Position numbers and translations under genes: made by a program. Positions 37,201 to 50,990 of a stretch of 64,000 bases of DNA are shown here, piece after piece. Location: assembly GCF_963678635.1 (NCBI RefSeq), contig NC_087062.1, forward strand, positions 42,794,395-42,858,394, in the 5' to 3' direction. This stretch comes from Symsagittifera roscoffensis (Eukaryota > Xenacoelomorpha > Acoela > Convolutidae). Position 1 is the first letter of the stretch, and each line of letters opens with the position of its first letter. The notes beneath the pieces are model-generated. The model had not been told where the DNA came from. It did no database searches and worked only from the letters and a program-made list of their open reading frames with translations.

Positions 37201-40200
37201 TTTCTAATTCAGTACTTACAGAGGACATGCGAACGCCATACTCAGTGTGATGCAATAACTCTCAAAAAGTCTTAGATATCTGTTTTTTCTCCTAAATCAT
37301 TTTTTGCAGCGTACATGCGAATTCCATACTCAGTTGATGCAATTTTTCTCAAAACTAATTTTAGAGACCTGTTCTCTTTCCTAATTCAGTACTTACAGAG
37401 AACATGCGATGGCCATACTCAGTGTGATGCAATAACTCTCGAAAAAAGTCTTACATATCTGTTGTTTCTCCTACCTCAGTTTTTAGAGAGGTCATGCAAA
37501 CGCCATACTCAGTCTGATGCAATTTTCTCAAAAGTGTTTTTTCAGAACTTTTTTTAACCTAATTCAGTACTTGCAGAGGACATGCGACCTCCATTCTCAG
37601 TGTGATGCTTTTTTCTCGAATTTTTTTTTTACAGATCTGCTTTTTTTTCTAATTCAGTAATTGCAGAAGACATGCAAGGGTCGTACTCTGTGTGATGCAA
37701 CTTTTCTCAAAAAAACCTTTTACAGGCCTGTTCTTTTCCTAATTCAGTACTTACGGAGGACGTGCGACGGCCAATTTCAGGTAGATACAACAACTCTCGA
37801 TAAAAGTCTGACATTTTTGTCGTTTCTTTTAAATCAGTTTTTACAGAGGACATGCGAACGCAATACTCAGTCTGAAGCAATTTTCTCAAAAGTTTTTCTT
37901 ACAGACGTGTTCTTTTTCCTAATTCGGTAATTGCAGAAGACATGCGACGGCCAAACTCAGTGTGATGCATTTTTCCCGAAAAAAAGTTTTTACAGATCTG
38001 ATTTTTTTCTAATTCAGTAATTGCAGAAGACATGCGACGTTCATACTCAGTGTGATGCAACTTGTCTCAAAAATACCTTTTACAGACCTGTTCTTTTTCT
38101 AACTCAGTACTTACAGAGGACGTGCGACGGCCAATTTCATGGTGATGCAATGACTCTCGATAAAAGTCTGACATTCTTGTCGTTTCTCCTAACTCAGTTT
38201 TTACAGAGGACATGCGAACGCAATACTCAGTCTGAAGGAATTTTCTCAAAAGTACTATTTACAGACCTGTTCTTTTTTATAATTCAGTAATTGCAGAAGA
38301 CATGCGACGGTGAAATTCAGCGTGTTGCATTTTTCCCGAAAAAAAGTTTTTACAGATCTGATTTTTTTCTAATTCAGTAATTGCACAAGACATGAGACGT
38401 TCATACTCAGTATGATGCAACTTGTCTCAAAATACCTTTTACAGACCTGTTCTTTTTCTAATTCAGTACTTACAGAGGACGTGCGACGGCCAATTTCAGG
38501 GTGATACAATAACTCTCGATAAAAGTCTGACATTTTTGTCGTTTCTTTTTAATCAGTTTTTACAGAGGACATGCGAACGCAATACTCAGTCTGAAGCAAT
38601 TTTCTCAAAAGTATTTCTTACAGATCTGTTCTTTTTCCTAATTCAGTAGTTGCAGAAGACATGCGACGGCCAAACTCAGTGTGATGCATTCTTCGCGAAA
38701 AAAAGTTTCTACAGATCTGATTTTTTTCTAATTCAAAAATTGCACAAGACATGAGACGTTCATATTCAGTATTATGCAACTTGTCTCAAAAATACCTTTT
38801 ACAGACCTGTTCTTTTTCTAATTCAGTACTTCAGGGTGATACAATAACTCTCGATAAAAGTCTGACATTTTTGTCGTTTCTTTTAAATCAGTTTTTACAG
38901 AGGACATGCGAACGCAATACTCAGTCTGAAGCAACTTTCTCAAAAGTATTTCTTATAGACCTGTTCTTTTTCCTAATTCAGTAATTGCAGAAGACATGCG
39001 ACGGCCATACTCAGTGTGATTAAATAATACTCAAAAAAAATTTTACAGACCTGTTCTTTTTCTAATTCAGTACTCACAGAGGACGTGCGACGGCCAATTT
39101 CAGGGTGATACAATAACTCTCGATAAAAGTCTGACATTTTTGTCGTTTCTTTTAAATCAGTTTTTACAGAGGACATGCGAACGCAATACTCAGTCTGAAG
39201 CAACTTTCTCAAAAGTACTTCGTACAGACCTCTTCTTTTTCCTAATTCAGTAATTGCAGAAGACATGCGACGGTGAAACTCAGTGTGATGAATTTTTCCC
39301 GAAAAAAAAGTTTTTAAAGATCTTTTTTTTTCTAATTCAGTAATTGCACAAGACATGAGACGTTCATACTCAGTATGATGCATCTTGTCTCAAAAATACC
39401 TTTTACAGACCTGTTCTTTTTCTAATTCAGTACTCACAGAGGACGTGCGACAGCCAATTTCAGGGTGATGCAATGACTCTCGATAAAAGTCTGACTTTCT
39501 TGTCGTTTCTCCTAACTCAATTTTTACAGAGGACATGCGAACGCAATACTCAGTCTGAAGGAATTTTCTCAAAGTACTATTTACAGACATGTTCTTTTTC
39601 CTATTTCAGTAATTGCAGAAGACGTGCGACGGCCATACTCAGTGTGATGCAATTGTCTCAAATTTTCTTTTTACAGACCTGTTTTTTTCCTAATTCAGTA
39701 ATTGGAGAAGACATGCGACGGTCATACTCAGTGTGATGCAATTTTTTTCAAAAATACCTTTTACAGGACTGTTCTTTTTCTAATTCAGTACTTACAGAGG
39801 ACGTGAGACGGCCAATTTCAGGGTGATGCAATGACTCTCGATAAAAACCTGACATTCTTGTCGTTTCTCCTAACTCAGTTTTTAAAGAGGACATGCGAAC
39901 GCAATACTCAGTCTGAAGGAATTTTCTCGAAAGTACTATTTACAGACCTGTTCTTTTTTCTAATTCAGTAATTGCAGAAGACATGCGACGGCCATACTCA
40001 GTGTGATGCTTTTTTCACGAAACTTTTTTTTTTGCAGATCTGTTTCTTTTCTAATTCAGTAATTGCAGAAGACATGCGACGGTCATACTCAGTGTGATGC
40101 AATTTTTCTCTAAAATTTCTTTTACAGACCTGTTCTTTTTCTAATTCAGTACTCACAGAGGACGTGCGACGGCCAATTTCAGGGTGATACAATAACTCTC

Positions 40201-41040
40201 GATAAAAGTCTGACATTTTTGTTGTTTCTTTTAAATCAGTTCTTACAGAGGACAAGCGAACGCAATAATCAGTCTAAAGCAACTTTCTCAAAAGTATTTC
40301 GTACAGACCTCTTCTTTTTCCTTATTCAGTAATTGCAGAAGACATGCGACGGTTAAACTCAGTGTGATGCATTTTTCCCGAAAAAAAAGTTTTTACAGAT
40401 CTGATTTTTTTCTAATTCAGTAATTGCACAAGACATGAGACGTTCATACTCAGTATGATGCAACTTGTCTCAAAAATACTTTTTACAGACCTGTTCTTTT
40501 TCCTATTTCAGTAATTGCAGAAGACGTGTGACGGCCATACTCACTGTGATGCAATTGTCTCAAATTTTCTTTTTACAGACCTGTTTTATTCCTAATTCAG
40601 TAATTGGAGAAGACATGCGACGGTCATACTCAGTGTGATGCAACTTTTCTCAAAAATACCTTTTACAGACCTGTTCTTTTTCTAATTCAGTACTTACAGA
40701 GGACGTGCGACGGCCAATTTCAGGGTGATGCAATAACTCTTGACAAAAGTCTGACTTACTTGTTGTTTCTCCTAACTCAGTTTTTACAGAGGACATGCAA
40801 ACGCAATACTCAGTGTGAAGCAATTTTCTCGAAAGTACTTTTTACCGACCTTTTCTTTTTCCTAATTCAGTAATTGCAGAGGACATGCGACGGCCATACT
40901 CAGTGTGAAGCAATAACACTCGAAAAAAGTCTCACAAACCTGTTGTTTCTCCTACTTCAGTTTTTGCAGAGGTCTCGCGAACGCCATACTCAGTTTGATG
41001 CAGTTTTTCTCACAAGTACTTTTTACAGATCTGATCTATT
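34281..41040 (+). repeat. Satellite array, mixed A/B and 360-type monomers
   Basis: Here A/B monomers (for example 34360-34900, 35870-36960) are interleaved with groups of 360-type monomers (34990-35700, 37650-40470). Orientation is unchanged. Several units are shortened, such as near 35085 and 38830 where TACTTG or TACTT runs directly into TCAGGGTGATACAATA. Nothing other than satellite is seen. Confidence 0.9.
35700..37170 (+). repeat. Local duplications of 180, 539 and 1346 bp
   Basis: A B-A dimer with GCAACGGCC, TGATTCAATAATACTC and TGCAAACGCTATACTC occurs at about 36011-36190, 36549-36729 and 36729-36909, the last two directly adjacent at 180 bp. The block starting TTTTTCCTATTTCAGTAATT recurs at 35763 and 36302 (539 bp) and again near 37109 (1346 bp from the first). 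Small blocks have thus been copied repeatedly in this short interval. Confidence 0.8.
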
Positions 41041-41399
41041 TCCTATTTCAGTAATTGCAGAAGACTTGCGACGGCCATACTCAGTGTGATGCAATTGTCT
41101 CAAATTTTCTTTTTACAGACCTGTTTTTTTCCTAATTCAGTAATTGGAGAAGACATGCGACGGCCTTACTCAGTGTGATGCAACTTTTCTCAAAAGTACT
41201 TTTACAGACCTGTTCTTTTTCTAATTCAGTACTTACAGAGGACGTGCTACGGCCAAACTCAGTGTGATGCAATAACTCTCGATAAAAGTTTGACATACTT
41301 GTTGTTTCTCCTACTTCAGTTTTTGCAGAGGACTCGCGAACGCCATACTCAGTTTGATGCAATTTTTCTCACAAGTACTTTTTACAGACCTGTTCTTTT
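41041..41399 (+). repeat. 359-bp satellite unit, copy 1
   Basis: This four-monomer unit (CCTATTTCAGTAATTGCAG, then AATTGGAGAAGACATGCG, then GGACGTGCTACGGCC, then GGACTCGCGAACGCC) is followed directly by a near-identical copy at 41400-41757. Confidence 0.83.
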
Positions 41400-41757
41400 T
41401 CCTATTTCGGTAATTTCAGAAGACTTGTGACGGCCATACTCAGTGTGATGCAATTGTCTCAAATTTTCTTTTTACAGACCTGTTTTTTCCTAATTCAGTA
41501 ATTGGAGAAGACATGCGACGGCCTTACTCAGTGTGATGCAACTTTTCTCAAAAGTACTTTTACAGACCTGTTCTTTTTCTAATTCAGTACTTACAGAGGA
41601 CGTGCTACGGCCAAACTCAGTGTGATGCAATAACTCTCGATAAAAGTTTGACATACTTGTTGTTTCTCCTACTTCAGTTTTTGCAGAGGACTCGCGAACG
41701 CCATACTCAGTTTGATGCAATTTTTCTCACAAGTACTTTTTACAGACCTGTTCTTTT
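41400..41757 (+). repeat. 359-bp satellite unit, copy 2
   Basis: Near-identical to 41041-41399, with only small differences such as AATTTCAG for AATTGCAG at the start and one fewer T in a homopolymer. Confidence 0.83.
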
Positions 41758-43250
41758 TCCTATTTCGGTAATTGCAGAAGACGTGCGACGGCCATACTAA
41801 GTGTGATGCAATTGTCTCAAATTTTCTTTTTACACACCTGTTTTTTTCCTAATTCAGTAATTGGATAAGACATGCGACGGCCATACTCAGTGTGATGCAA
41901 ATTTTCTCAAAAGTACTTATACAGACCTGTTCTTTTTCTAATTCAGTACTTACAGAAGACGTGCGACGGCCAAACTCAGTGCGATGCAATAACTCTCGAT
42001 AAAAATTTGACATACTTGTTGTTTCTCCTGACTCAGTTCTTACAGAGGACAAGCGAACGCCACACTCAGTGTGATCCAATTTTTTTCAAATATTTTTTTT
42101 TACAGACCTGTTCCTTTTCCTAATTCAGTGCATGCAGAGGACATGCGACGGCCATACTCAGTGTGATGCAATAACTCTCAAAAAAACTTTAAATACTTGT
42201 TGTTTCTCCTATTCAGTTTTTACAGAGTACAAGCAAACGCAATACTCAGTGCGATGCAATTTTTCTCAAAAATAATTTTTACAGACCTGTTCTTTTTCCT
42301 AATTCAGTGCTTGCAGAGGACATGCGACGGCCATACTCATTGTGATTCAATAACTCTCCAAAAAAGTCTTACATACCTGTTGTTACTCCTATTCAGTTTT
42401 TACAGAGGACAAGTAAACGCAATACTCAGTGTGATGAAACTTTTCTCAAAAGTGTTTTACAGACCTGTTCTTTTTCCTAATTCAGTACTCGCAGAGGACA
42501 TGCGACGTCCATACTCAGTGTGACCCAATTTTTCTCGAAAATAGTTCTTACAGACCTGTTCTTTTTCCTAATTCAGTACTTGCAGAGGACATGCGACGGC
42601 CATACTCAATGTGATGCAATAACTCTTGAAAAAAATGTTACATACCTGTTGTTTCACCTATTTCAGTTTTTGCAGAGGACTCGCGAACGCCAAACTCAGT
42701 GTGTTGCAATTTTTCTAAAAAGTACTTTTTACAGACCTGTTCTTTTTCCTAATTCAGTACCTACAGAGGACATGCGACAGCCCTACTCAGTGTGAAGCAA
42801 TAACACTCGAAAAAAGTCTCACATACCTGTTGTTTCTTCTACTTCAGTTTTTGCAGAGGACTCGCGAACGCCATACTCAGTTTGATGCAATTTTTCTAAA
42901 AAGTACTTTTTACAGACTTGTTCTTTTTCCTAATTCAGTAATTGCAGAAGACGTGCGACGGCCATACTCAGTGTGATGCAATTGTCTCAAATTTTCTTTT
43001 TACAGACCTGTTTTTTTCCTAATTCAGTAATTGGAGAAGACATGCGACGGCCATACTCAGCGTGATGCAACTTTTCTCAAAAGTACTTTTACAGACCTGT
43101 TCTTCTTCTAATTCAGTACTTACAGAGGACGTGCGACAGCCAAACACAGTGCGATGCAAAAATTCTCGATAAAAGTATGACATACTTGTTGTTTCTCCTA
43201 ACTCAATTCCTACAGAGGACATGCGAACGCCACACTCAGTGTGATCCAAC
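41758..43250 (+). repeat. Diverged relatives of the 359-bp unit and A/B monomers
   Basis: More distant copies of the 359-bp unit lie at 41758-42110 and about 42920-43250, separated by A/B monomers. The variants AATTGGAGAAGAC and TTGTCTCAAATTTTC identify them. No other feature is seen. Confidence 0.8.
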
Positions 43251-45746
43251 TTTTTTAAAAAGTTTTCTTTTACAGACCTGTTCTTTTTCCTAATTCAGTG
43301 CATGCAGAGGACATGCGACGGCCATACTCAGTGTGATGCAATAACTCTCAAAAAAACTCTACATACTTGTTGTTTCTCCTATTCAGTTTTTACAGAGAAC
43401 AAGCAAACGCAATACTCAGTGCGATGCAATTTTTCTCAAAAGTTTTTTTTTACAGACCTGTTCTTATTCCTAATTCAATACTAACAGAGGTCGTGCGACG
43501 GCCATAATCAATGTTAAGCGAAAACTCTCGATAAAAATCTTACATACTTGTTGCTTCTCCTAAGTGATATTTTACAGAGCGCATGCAAACGCCATGCTCA
43601 GTGCGATGCAAGTTTTCTCAAAAGTTTTTTTTACAGATCTGCTTTTTTTCCTAATTCAGTGCATGCAGAGGACATGCGATGGTCATACTCAGTGTGATGC
43701 GAAATTTCCCAAAAATTGATTTTACAGACAAGTTCTCTTTCCTAATTCAGTACTTACTGAGAAAATGGGACGGCCATACTCAGTGTGATGCAAAAACTCT
43801 CGAAAAAGTCTTATATACCTGTTGTTTCTCCTTCTTCGGTTTTTACAGAGAACATACGAACGCCATACTCAGTTAGATGCAATTTTTCTCAAAAGTACTT
43901 TTTACAGACCTGTTATTATCCCTAATTCAGCACTCACCGAGGACGTGCGACGGCCATACTCAGTGTCAAGCAATATATCTCGAAAAAAAAACTTACATAC
44001 CTGTTGTTTCGTCTACTTCAGTTTTTACAGAGGACATGCGACGGCCATACTCAGTAAGATGGGAAAACTCTCGGAAAAAGTGTTTCATACCTGCTGTTTC
44101 TCCTTCTTCTAGTTTTACAGAGGCCATGCAAATGCCATAAGCAGTGTGATGCATTAAGTCTCAAAAATCTCAGATACCTGTTTTTTCTCCTACTCAATTT
44201 TTACAGAGGACATGCGAACGCCATACTCAGTGTGATGCAATTTTTCTCAGAAGTACTTTTACAGGCATGTCCTTTTTCCTAATTTAGCACTTGCAGAGGA
44301 CATGCGAACGCCATTCTCAGTGTGATGCAATTTTCTCAAAAGTACTTTTACAGGCATGTCCTTTTTCCTAATTTAGCACTCGCAGAGGACATGCGAATGC
44401 CATACTCAGTGTGATGCAATTTTTCTCAAAAGTACTTTTACAGACCTGCACTTTTTCCTAATTCAGCACTTGCAAAAGATATGCGACGGCCATAATCAGC
44501 ATAATCAGTGTGATGCAACTTTTCTCAAAAAAAACTTCTTTCAGACCTGTTCTTTTTCCTGATTCAAAACTCGCAGAGGACATGCCACCGTCATACTCTG
44601 TGTGATGCAATAACTTTTGAAAAAACACTCACATACCTGTTAATTCTCCTACTTCAAGTTTTACAGAGGATATGCGAGCTACACAATCAGTGTGATGCAA
44701 TTTTTCTCAGAAGTACTTTTTATAGACCTGTTTTTTTCCATAATTCATTACTTGAAGAGGACATGCGACGGCCACACTCAGTGTGATGCAAATTTTCTCA
44801 AAAACACATTTTACGGACATGTTCTTTTTCCTAATTCAATACTTACAGAGGACATGCGAACGCCATGCTCAGTGTGATGCAATTTTTCCCAAAGGTACTT
44901 TTTACAGACCTGTTCTTTTTCGTATTTCAGTACCTACAGAGGACATGCGACAGCCATACTCAGTGTGATGCAATTACTCTCAAAAAAGTCTTAGATACCC
45001 GTTGTTTCTCCTACTTCAGTTTTTACAGAGGACAAGCGAACGCCATACTCAGTCTGATGCAATTTTTCTCAAAAGTACTTTTTACAGACCTGTTCTTTTT
45101 GCTAATTCAGTACCTACAGAGGACACGCGACGGCCATAATCAGTGTGATGCAATAACACTTGAAAAAAATTTTGCATACCTGTTGTCTCTCCTACTTCAA
45201 TTTTTACAGAGTACGTGTGAACGCCATACTCAGTGTGATGCAATTTTTCCCAAAAGTACTATTCACAGACCTGTTCTTTTTCCTAATTCAGTACCTACAG
45301 AGGACATGCGAACGTCATACTCAGTGTGATGCAATTTTTCCCAAAAGTACTTTTTACAGACCTGTTCTTTTTCGTATTTCAGTACCTACAGAGGACATGC
45401 AACAGCCATACTCATTGTGATGCAATTACTCTCGAAAAAAGTCTTAGATACCTGTTGTTTCTCCTACTTCAGTTTTTACAGAGTACATGCGAACGCCATA
45501 CTTAGTGTGATGCAACTTTTCCCAAAAGTACTTTTTACAGAGCTGTTTTTTTTCGTATTTCAGTACCTACAGAGGACATGCGACAGCCATATTCAGTGTG
45601 ATGCAATTACTGTCGAAAAAAGTCTTAGATACCTGTTGTTTCTCCTACTTCAGTTTTTACAGAGGACCTGCGAACGCCATTTTCAGTGAAAAACTTTTTA
45701 CAGATGTGCTCTTTTTCATAATTCAGTAATTGCAGAAGACATGCGT

Positions 45747-45798
45747 CGGCTATACTCTGTAAAATGCAGTAAGATGCCCTAAGATGAGTATGGCCGTC
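45747..45798. repeat. Small inverted satellite piece with fold-back potential
   Basis: ATGAGTATGGCCGTC at 45784-45798 is the exact reverse complement of the monomer core GACGGCCATACTCAT, in an array otherwise read in one direction. With CGGCTATACTC at 45747-45757 it could form an 11-bp stem (one G-T pair) around a 28-base loop. Confidence 0.85.
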
Positions 45799-47447
45799 AC
45801 CTGTTCTTTTTCCTAATTCAGTGCATGCAGAGGACATGCGATGGTCATACTCAGTGTGATGCGAAATTTCCCAAAAATTGATTTTACAGACAAGTTCTTT
45901 TTCCTAATTCAGTACTTACTGCAAACATGGGACGGTCATACTCAGTTTGATGCCATAACTCTCGAAAAAAGTCTTATAGACCTGTTGTTTCTCCTTCTTC
46001 GGTTTTTACAAAGAACATACGAACGCCATACTCAGTTAGATGCCATTTTTCTCAAAATTACTTTTTACAGACCTGTTCTTTTTGCTAATTCAGTACCTAA
46101 GTAGGACATGACATGCGACGGCCATACTCAGTGTCATGCAATAACTCTCGAAAAAAATTTTTACATAGCTGTTGTTTCGTCTACTTCAGTTTTTACAGAG
46201 GAACTGCGAACGCCATTTTCAGTGAAAAACTTTTTACAGATGTGCTCTTTTTCATAATTCAGTAATTGCAGAAGACATGCGTCGGCCATACTCAGTGAGA
46301 TGCAACTTTTCTCAAAATTACCTTTTGCAGACCTGTTTTTTTCTAATTGAGTTTTTACAGAGGACAAGCGACGGCCATTTTTAGTGTGATGCAATATCTC
46401 GCGAAAAAACTCTTACATACCTGTTGTTCCACCTTCTTCAGTTTTTAAAGAGGGCGTGCAAACGCCATACTCAGTGTGATGCATTTTTTCTCAAAGTACT
46501 TTTACAGGCATGTCCTTTTTCCTAATTTAGCACTCGCAGAGGACATGCGAACGCCATAATCAGTGTGATGCAATTTTTCTCAAAAGTACTTTTACAGACC
46601 TGCATTTTTTCCTAATTCAGCACTTGCAGAAGATATACGACGGCCATAATCAGCATAATCAGTGTGATGCAACTTTTCTCAAAAAAAACTTCTCACAGAC
46701 CTGTTCTTTTTCCTGATTCAATACTCGCAGAGGACATGCCGACGTCATACTCTGTGTGATGCAAATTTTCTCAAAAACACATTTTACGGACCTGTTCTTT
46801 TTCCTAATTCAATATTTACAGAGGACATGTGAACGCCATACTCAGTGTGATGCAATTTTTCCCAAAGTTACTTTTTACAGACCTGTTCTTTTTTGTATTT
46901 CAGTACCTACAGAGGACATGCGACAGCCATACTCAGTGTGATGCAATTACTCTAAAAAAAGTCTTAGATAACCGTTGTTTTTCCTACTTCAGTTTTTACA
47001 GAGGTTAAGCGAACGCCATAATCAGTGTGATGTAAATTTTCTCAAAAACACATTTTACGGAAATGTTCTTTTTCCTAATTCAATACTTACAGAGGACATG
47101 TGAACGCCATACTCAGTGTGATGCAATTTTTCCCAAAAGTACTATTCACAGACCTGTTCTTTTTCCTAATTCAGTACCTACAGAGGACATGCGAACGTCA
47201 TACTCAGTGTGATGCAATTTTTCCCAAAAGTACTTTTTACAGACCTGATCTTTTTCGTATTTCAGTACCTAAAGAGGACATGCAACAGCCAGACTCATTG
47301 TGATGCAATTACTCTCGAAAAAATCTTAGATACCTGTTGTTTCTTTTACTTTAGTTTTTACAGAGAACCTGCGAACGCCATTTTCAGTGAAAAACTTTTT
47401 ACAGATGTGCTCTTTTTCATAATTCAGTAATTGAAGAAGACATGTGT

Positions 47448-47489
47448 CGGCTATACTCAGTAAGATGCCCTAAGATGAGTATGGCCGTC
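47448..47489. repeat. Small inverted satellite piece, second copy
   Basis: The same 15 inverted bases lie at 47475-47489, facing CGGCTATACTC at 47448-47458, with an 18-base loop. The flanks match those near 45747, so the inverted piece was copied with its ~1.7-kb unit; the two copies differ by 10 bases in the loop. Confidence 0.85.
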
Positions 47490-48442
47490 ACCTGTTCTTT
47501 TTCCTAATTAAGTGCATGCAGAGGACATGCGATGGTCATACTCAGTGTGAAGCAAATTTTCCCATAAATTGATTTTACAGACAAGTTCTTTTTCCTAATT
47601 CAGTACTTACTGAGAACATGGGACGGTCATACTCAGTGTGATGCAATAACTCTCGAAAAAAGTCTTATACACCTGTTGTTTCTCCTTCTTCGGTTTTTAC
47701 AAAGAACATACGAAGGCCATACTCAGTTAGATGCCATTTTTCTCAAAATTACATTTTACATGCCTGTTTTTTTTTGCTAATTCAGTACCTACGGAGGACA
47801 TGACATGCGACGGCCATACTCAGTGTCATGAAATAACTCTCGAAAAAAAAACTTACATAACTGTTGTTTCTCTTACTTTAGTTTTTACAGAGAACCTGCG
47901 AACGCCATTTTCAGTGAAAAACGTTTGACAGATGTGCTCTTTTTCATAATTCAGTATTTGCAGAAGACATGGGTCGGCCATACTCACAGAGATGCAACTT
48001 TTCTCAAAATTACCTTTTGCAGACCTGTTTTTTTTCTAATTGAGTTTTTACAGAGGACAAGCGACGGCCAATTTAAGTGTGATGCAAAATCTCGCGAAAA
48101 AACTCTTACATACCTGTTGTTCCACAATCTTCAGTTTTTAAAAAGGAAGTGCAAACGCCATACTCAGTATGATGCATTTTTTCTCAAAAGTATTTTTCAC
48201 GGAACTGTTTTTTTCCTAATTCAGTACTTACAGAGGTTATGCGACGGCCATGCCCAGTGTGAGGCAATATCTCGCAAAAAAACTCTTACATACCTGTTGT
48301 TCCACCTTCTTCAATTTTTAAAGAGGACGTGCAAACGCCATACTCAGTGAAAGTTTTCTCAAAAGTAATTTTCAAAGACCTGTTCTTTTTCCTAATTCAG
48401 TATTTACAGAGGACATGCGACGGCCATACTCAGTAAGATGCA

Positions 48443-48982
48443 AAAACTCTCGGAAAAAGTTTTACATACCTGTTGTTTCTCCTACTTCTAGTTTTACAGA
48501 GGACATGCAAACGCTATACTCAGTGTGATGCAATAACTCTCAAAAAAGTCTTAGATACCTGTTTTTTTCTCCTAATTCAATTTTTACAGAGGACATGCGA
48601 ACACCATACTCAGTGTGATGCAATTTTTCTAAAAAGTAATTTAACAGGCATGTCCTTTTTCCTAATTTAGCACTCGCAGAGGACATGCGAACGCCATACT
48701 CAGTGTTATGCAAAAACTCTCGGAAAAAGTTTTACATACCTGTTGTTTCTCCTACTTCTAGTTTTACAGAGGACATGCAAACGCTATACTCAGTGTGATG
48801 CAATAACTCTCAAAAAAGTCTTAGATACCTGTTTTTTTCTCCTAATTCAATTTTTACAGAGGACATGCGAACGCCATACTCAGTGTGATGCAATTTTTCT
48901 CAAAAGTACTTTTACAGGCATGTCCTTTCTCCTAATTTAGCAATCGCAGAGGACATGCGAACGCCATACTCAGTGTTATGCA
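48443..48982 (+). repeat. Tandem pair of 270-bp three-monomer units
   Basis: Positions 48443-48712 and 48713-48982 match closely at an offset of 270 bp. Markers are ACTCTCGGAAAAAGTTTTAC, CTACTTCTAGTTTTACAG and AGGCATGTCCTTT. An odd-numbered (three-monomer) unit is unusual in an array where even-numbered units are commoner. Confidence 0.87.
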
Positions 48983-49287
48983 ATTTTTCTCAAAAGTACT
49001 TTTACAGACCTGCACTTTTTCTTAATTCAGCACTTGCAGAAGATATGCGACGGCCATAATCAGCATAATCAGTGTGATGCAATTTTTCTCAAAAAACTTC
49101 TTAGAGGCCTGTTCTTTTTCCTGATTCAATACTCGCAGAGGTCATGCCACCGTCATACTCTGTGTGATGCAATAAATTTTGAAAAAACACTCACATACCT
49201 GTTTAATCTCCTACTTCAATTTTTACAGAGGACATGCGAGCAACACACTCAGTGTGATGCAGTTTTTCTCAGAAGTACTTTTTATAG
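48983..49287 (+). repeat. Satellite link segment
   Basis: A few ordinary monomers connect the 270-bp pair to the 1703-bp pair. A doubled CATAATCAG lies at 49055. Nothing else is seen. Confidence 0.85.
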
Positions 49288-50990
49288 ACCTGTTCTTTTC
49301 CATAATTCAGTACTTGAAGAGGAAATGCGACGGCCACACTCAGTGTGAAGCAAATTTTCTTAAAAACACATTTTACGGCCCTGTTCTTTTTTCTAATTCA
49401 ATACTTACAGAGGACATGCGAATGCCATACTCAATGTGATGAATTTATCCCAAAAGTACTTTTTACAGACCTGTTCTTTTTCGTATTTCAGTACCTACAG
49501 AGGACATGCTACAGCCATACTAAGTGTGATGCAATTAATCTCGAAAGCAGTCTTAGATACCTGTTGTTTTTCCTACTTCAGTTTTTACAGAGGACAAGCG
49601 AACGCCATACTCAGTCTGATGCATTTTTTCTCAAAAGTAATTTTTACAGACCTGTTCTTTTTGCTAATTCAGTACCTACAGAGGACATGCGACGTCCATA
49701 ATCAGTGTGATGCAATAACATTTGAAAAAAATTTTGCATACCTGTTCTCTCTCCTAATTCAGTTTTTACAGAGTACATGTGAGCGCCATACTCAGTGTGA
49801 TGCAATTTTTCCCAAAAGTACTATTCACAGACCTGTTCTTTTTCCTAATTCGGTACCCACAGAGAATATGCTACGCCATACTCATTGTGATACAATAACT
49901 CTCTAAAAAAGTCTTATAAGCTTTTGCTTATCCTACTTCAGTTTTTACAGAGGAAACACAAACGCTATACCTGGTGTGATGCAATTTTACAAGAATTTTA
50001 CAGACCTGTTTTTTTTCCTAATTCAGTACTTGCAGAGGACATGCGAGGGCCATACTCAGTGTGATGGAAATTTTCTCAAAAATACTTTTTACAGACCTGT
50101 TCTTTTTCCTAATTCAGTACTTACAGAGGACATGCGACGGTCATACTCAGTGTGATGCAATAACTCTCAAAAAAATTATTACATACCTGTTGTTTCTCCT
50201 ACTTCGGTTTTCACAGACTACATGCAAACGTCATACTCACTGTGATGCAATTTTTCTCAAAAGTACTTTTCACAGACCTGTTCTTTTTCCTAATTCAGTA
50301 CCTACAGAGGAAATGCGCCGGCGATACTCATTGTGATGCAGTTTTTCCCAAAAGTACTTTTTACAGATCTGTTCTTTTTCATATTTCAGTACCTACTGAG
50401 GACATGCGACAGCCATACTCAGTGTGATGCAATTACTCTCAAAAAAAGTCTTACATACCTGTTGTTTCTCCTACTTCAGTTTTTACAGAGGACATGCGAA
50501 CGCCATACTTAGTGTGATGCAGTTTTTCTCAAAAGTACTATTCTTAGACCTGTTCTTTTTCGTAATTCAATACCCACAGAGAACATGCGACGGCCATATT
50601 CATTGCGATGCAATAACTCTCTAAAAAAAATCTTACATGCCTGTTGTTTATCCTACTTCAGTTTTTACAGAGGAAATGCAAACGCCATACGTGGTGTGAT
50701 GCAATTTTTCTCAAAAGAATTTTACAGACCTGTTTTTTTTCCTAATTCAGTACTTGCAGAGGACATGCGAGGGCCATACTCAGTGTGATGGAAATTTTCT
50801 CAAAAATACTTTTTACAGAACTGTTCTTTTTCCTAATTCAGTACTTACAGAGGACATGCGACGGTCATACTCAGTGTGATGCAATAACTCTCGAAAAAAT
50901 TATTACATACCTGTTGTTTCTACTTCAGTTTTTACAGAGGAAACGCAAACGCTATACCTGGTGTGATGCAATTTTACAAGAATTTTACAG
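49288..50990 (+). repeat. 1703-bp satellite segment, copy 1
   Basis: About 19 monomers that recur in the same order in 50991-52692. Matching points are 1703 bp apart at the start (49345 with 51048, 50061 with 51764) and 1701-1702 bp apart near the end (50585 with 52287). Markers include GAGGAAATGCGACGG, ACACCTGG-like ATACCTGGTGTGATGCAA, and a shortened monomer TGCAATTTTACAAGAATTT. Confidence 0.88.

Larger units (their letters stand above)
43251..48442 (+). repeat. Satellite array in loose ~1.7-kb units with short monomers
   Basis: Marker variants return at long intervals. GATGGTCATACTCAG with TTGATTTTACAGACAAG occurs at about 43679, 45841 and 47533. A short monomer, in which CCATTTTCAGTG runs directly into AAAAAC and lacks TGATGCAATTTTTCTC, occurs at about 45677, 46212, 47378 and 47903, giving a period near 1.70 kb. 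A doubled CATAATCAG lies at 44491 and 46645. Monomer length is more irregular here than elsewhere. No genes are seen. Confidence 0.82.
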
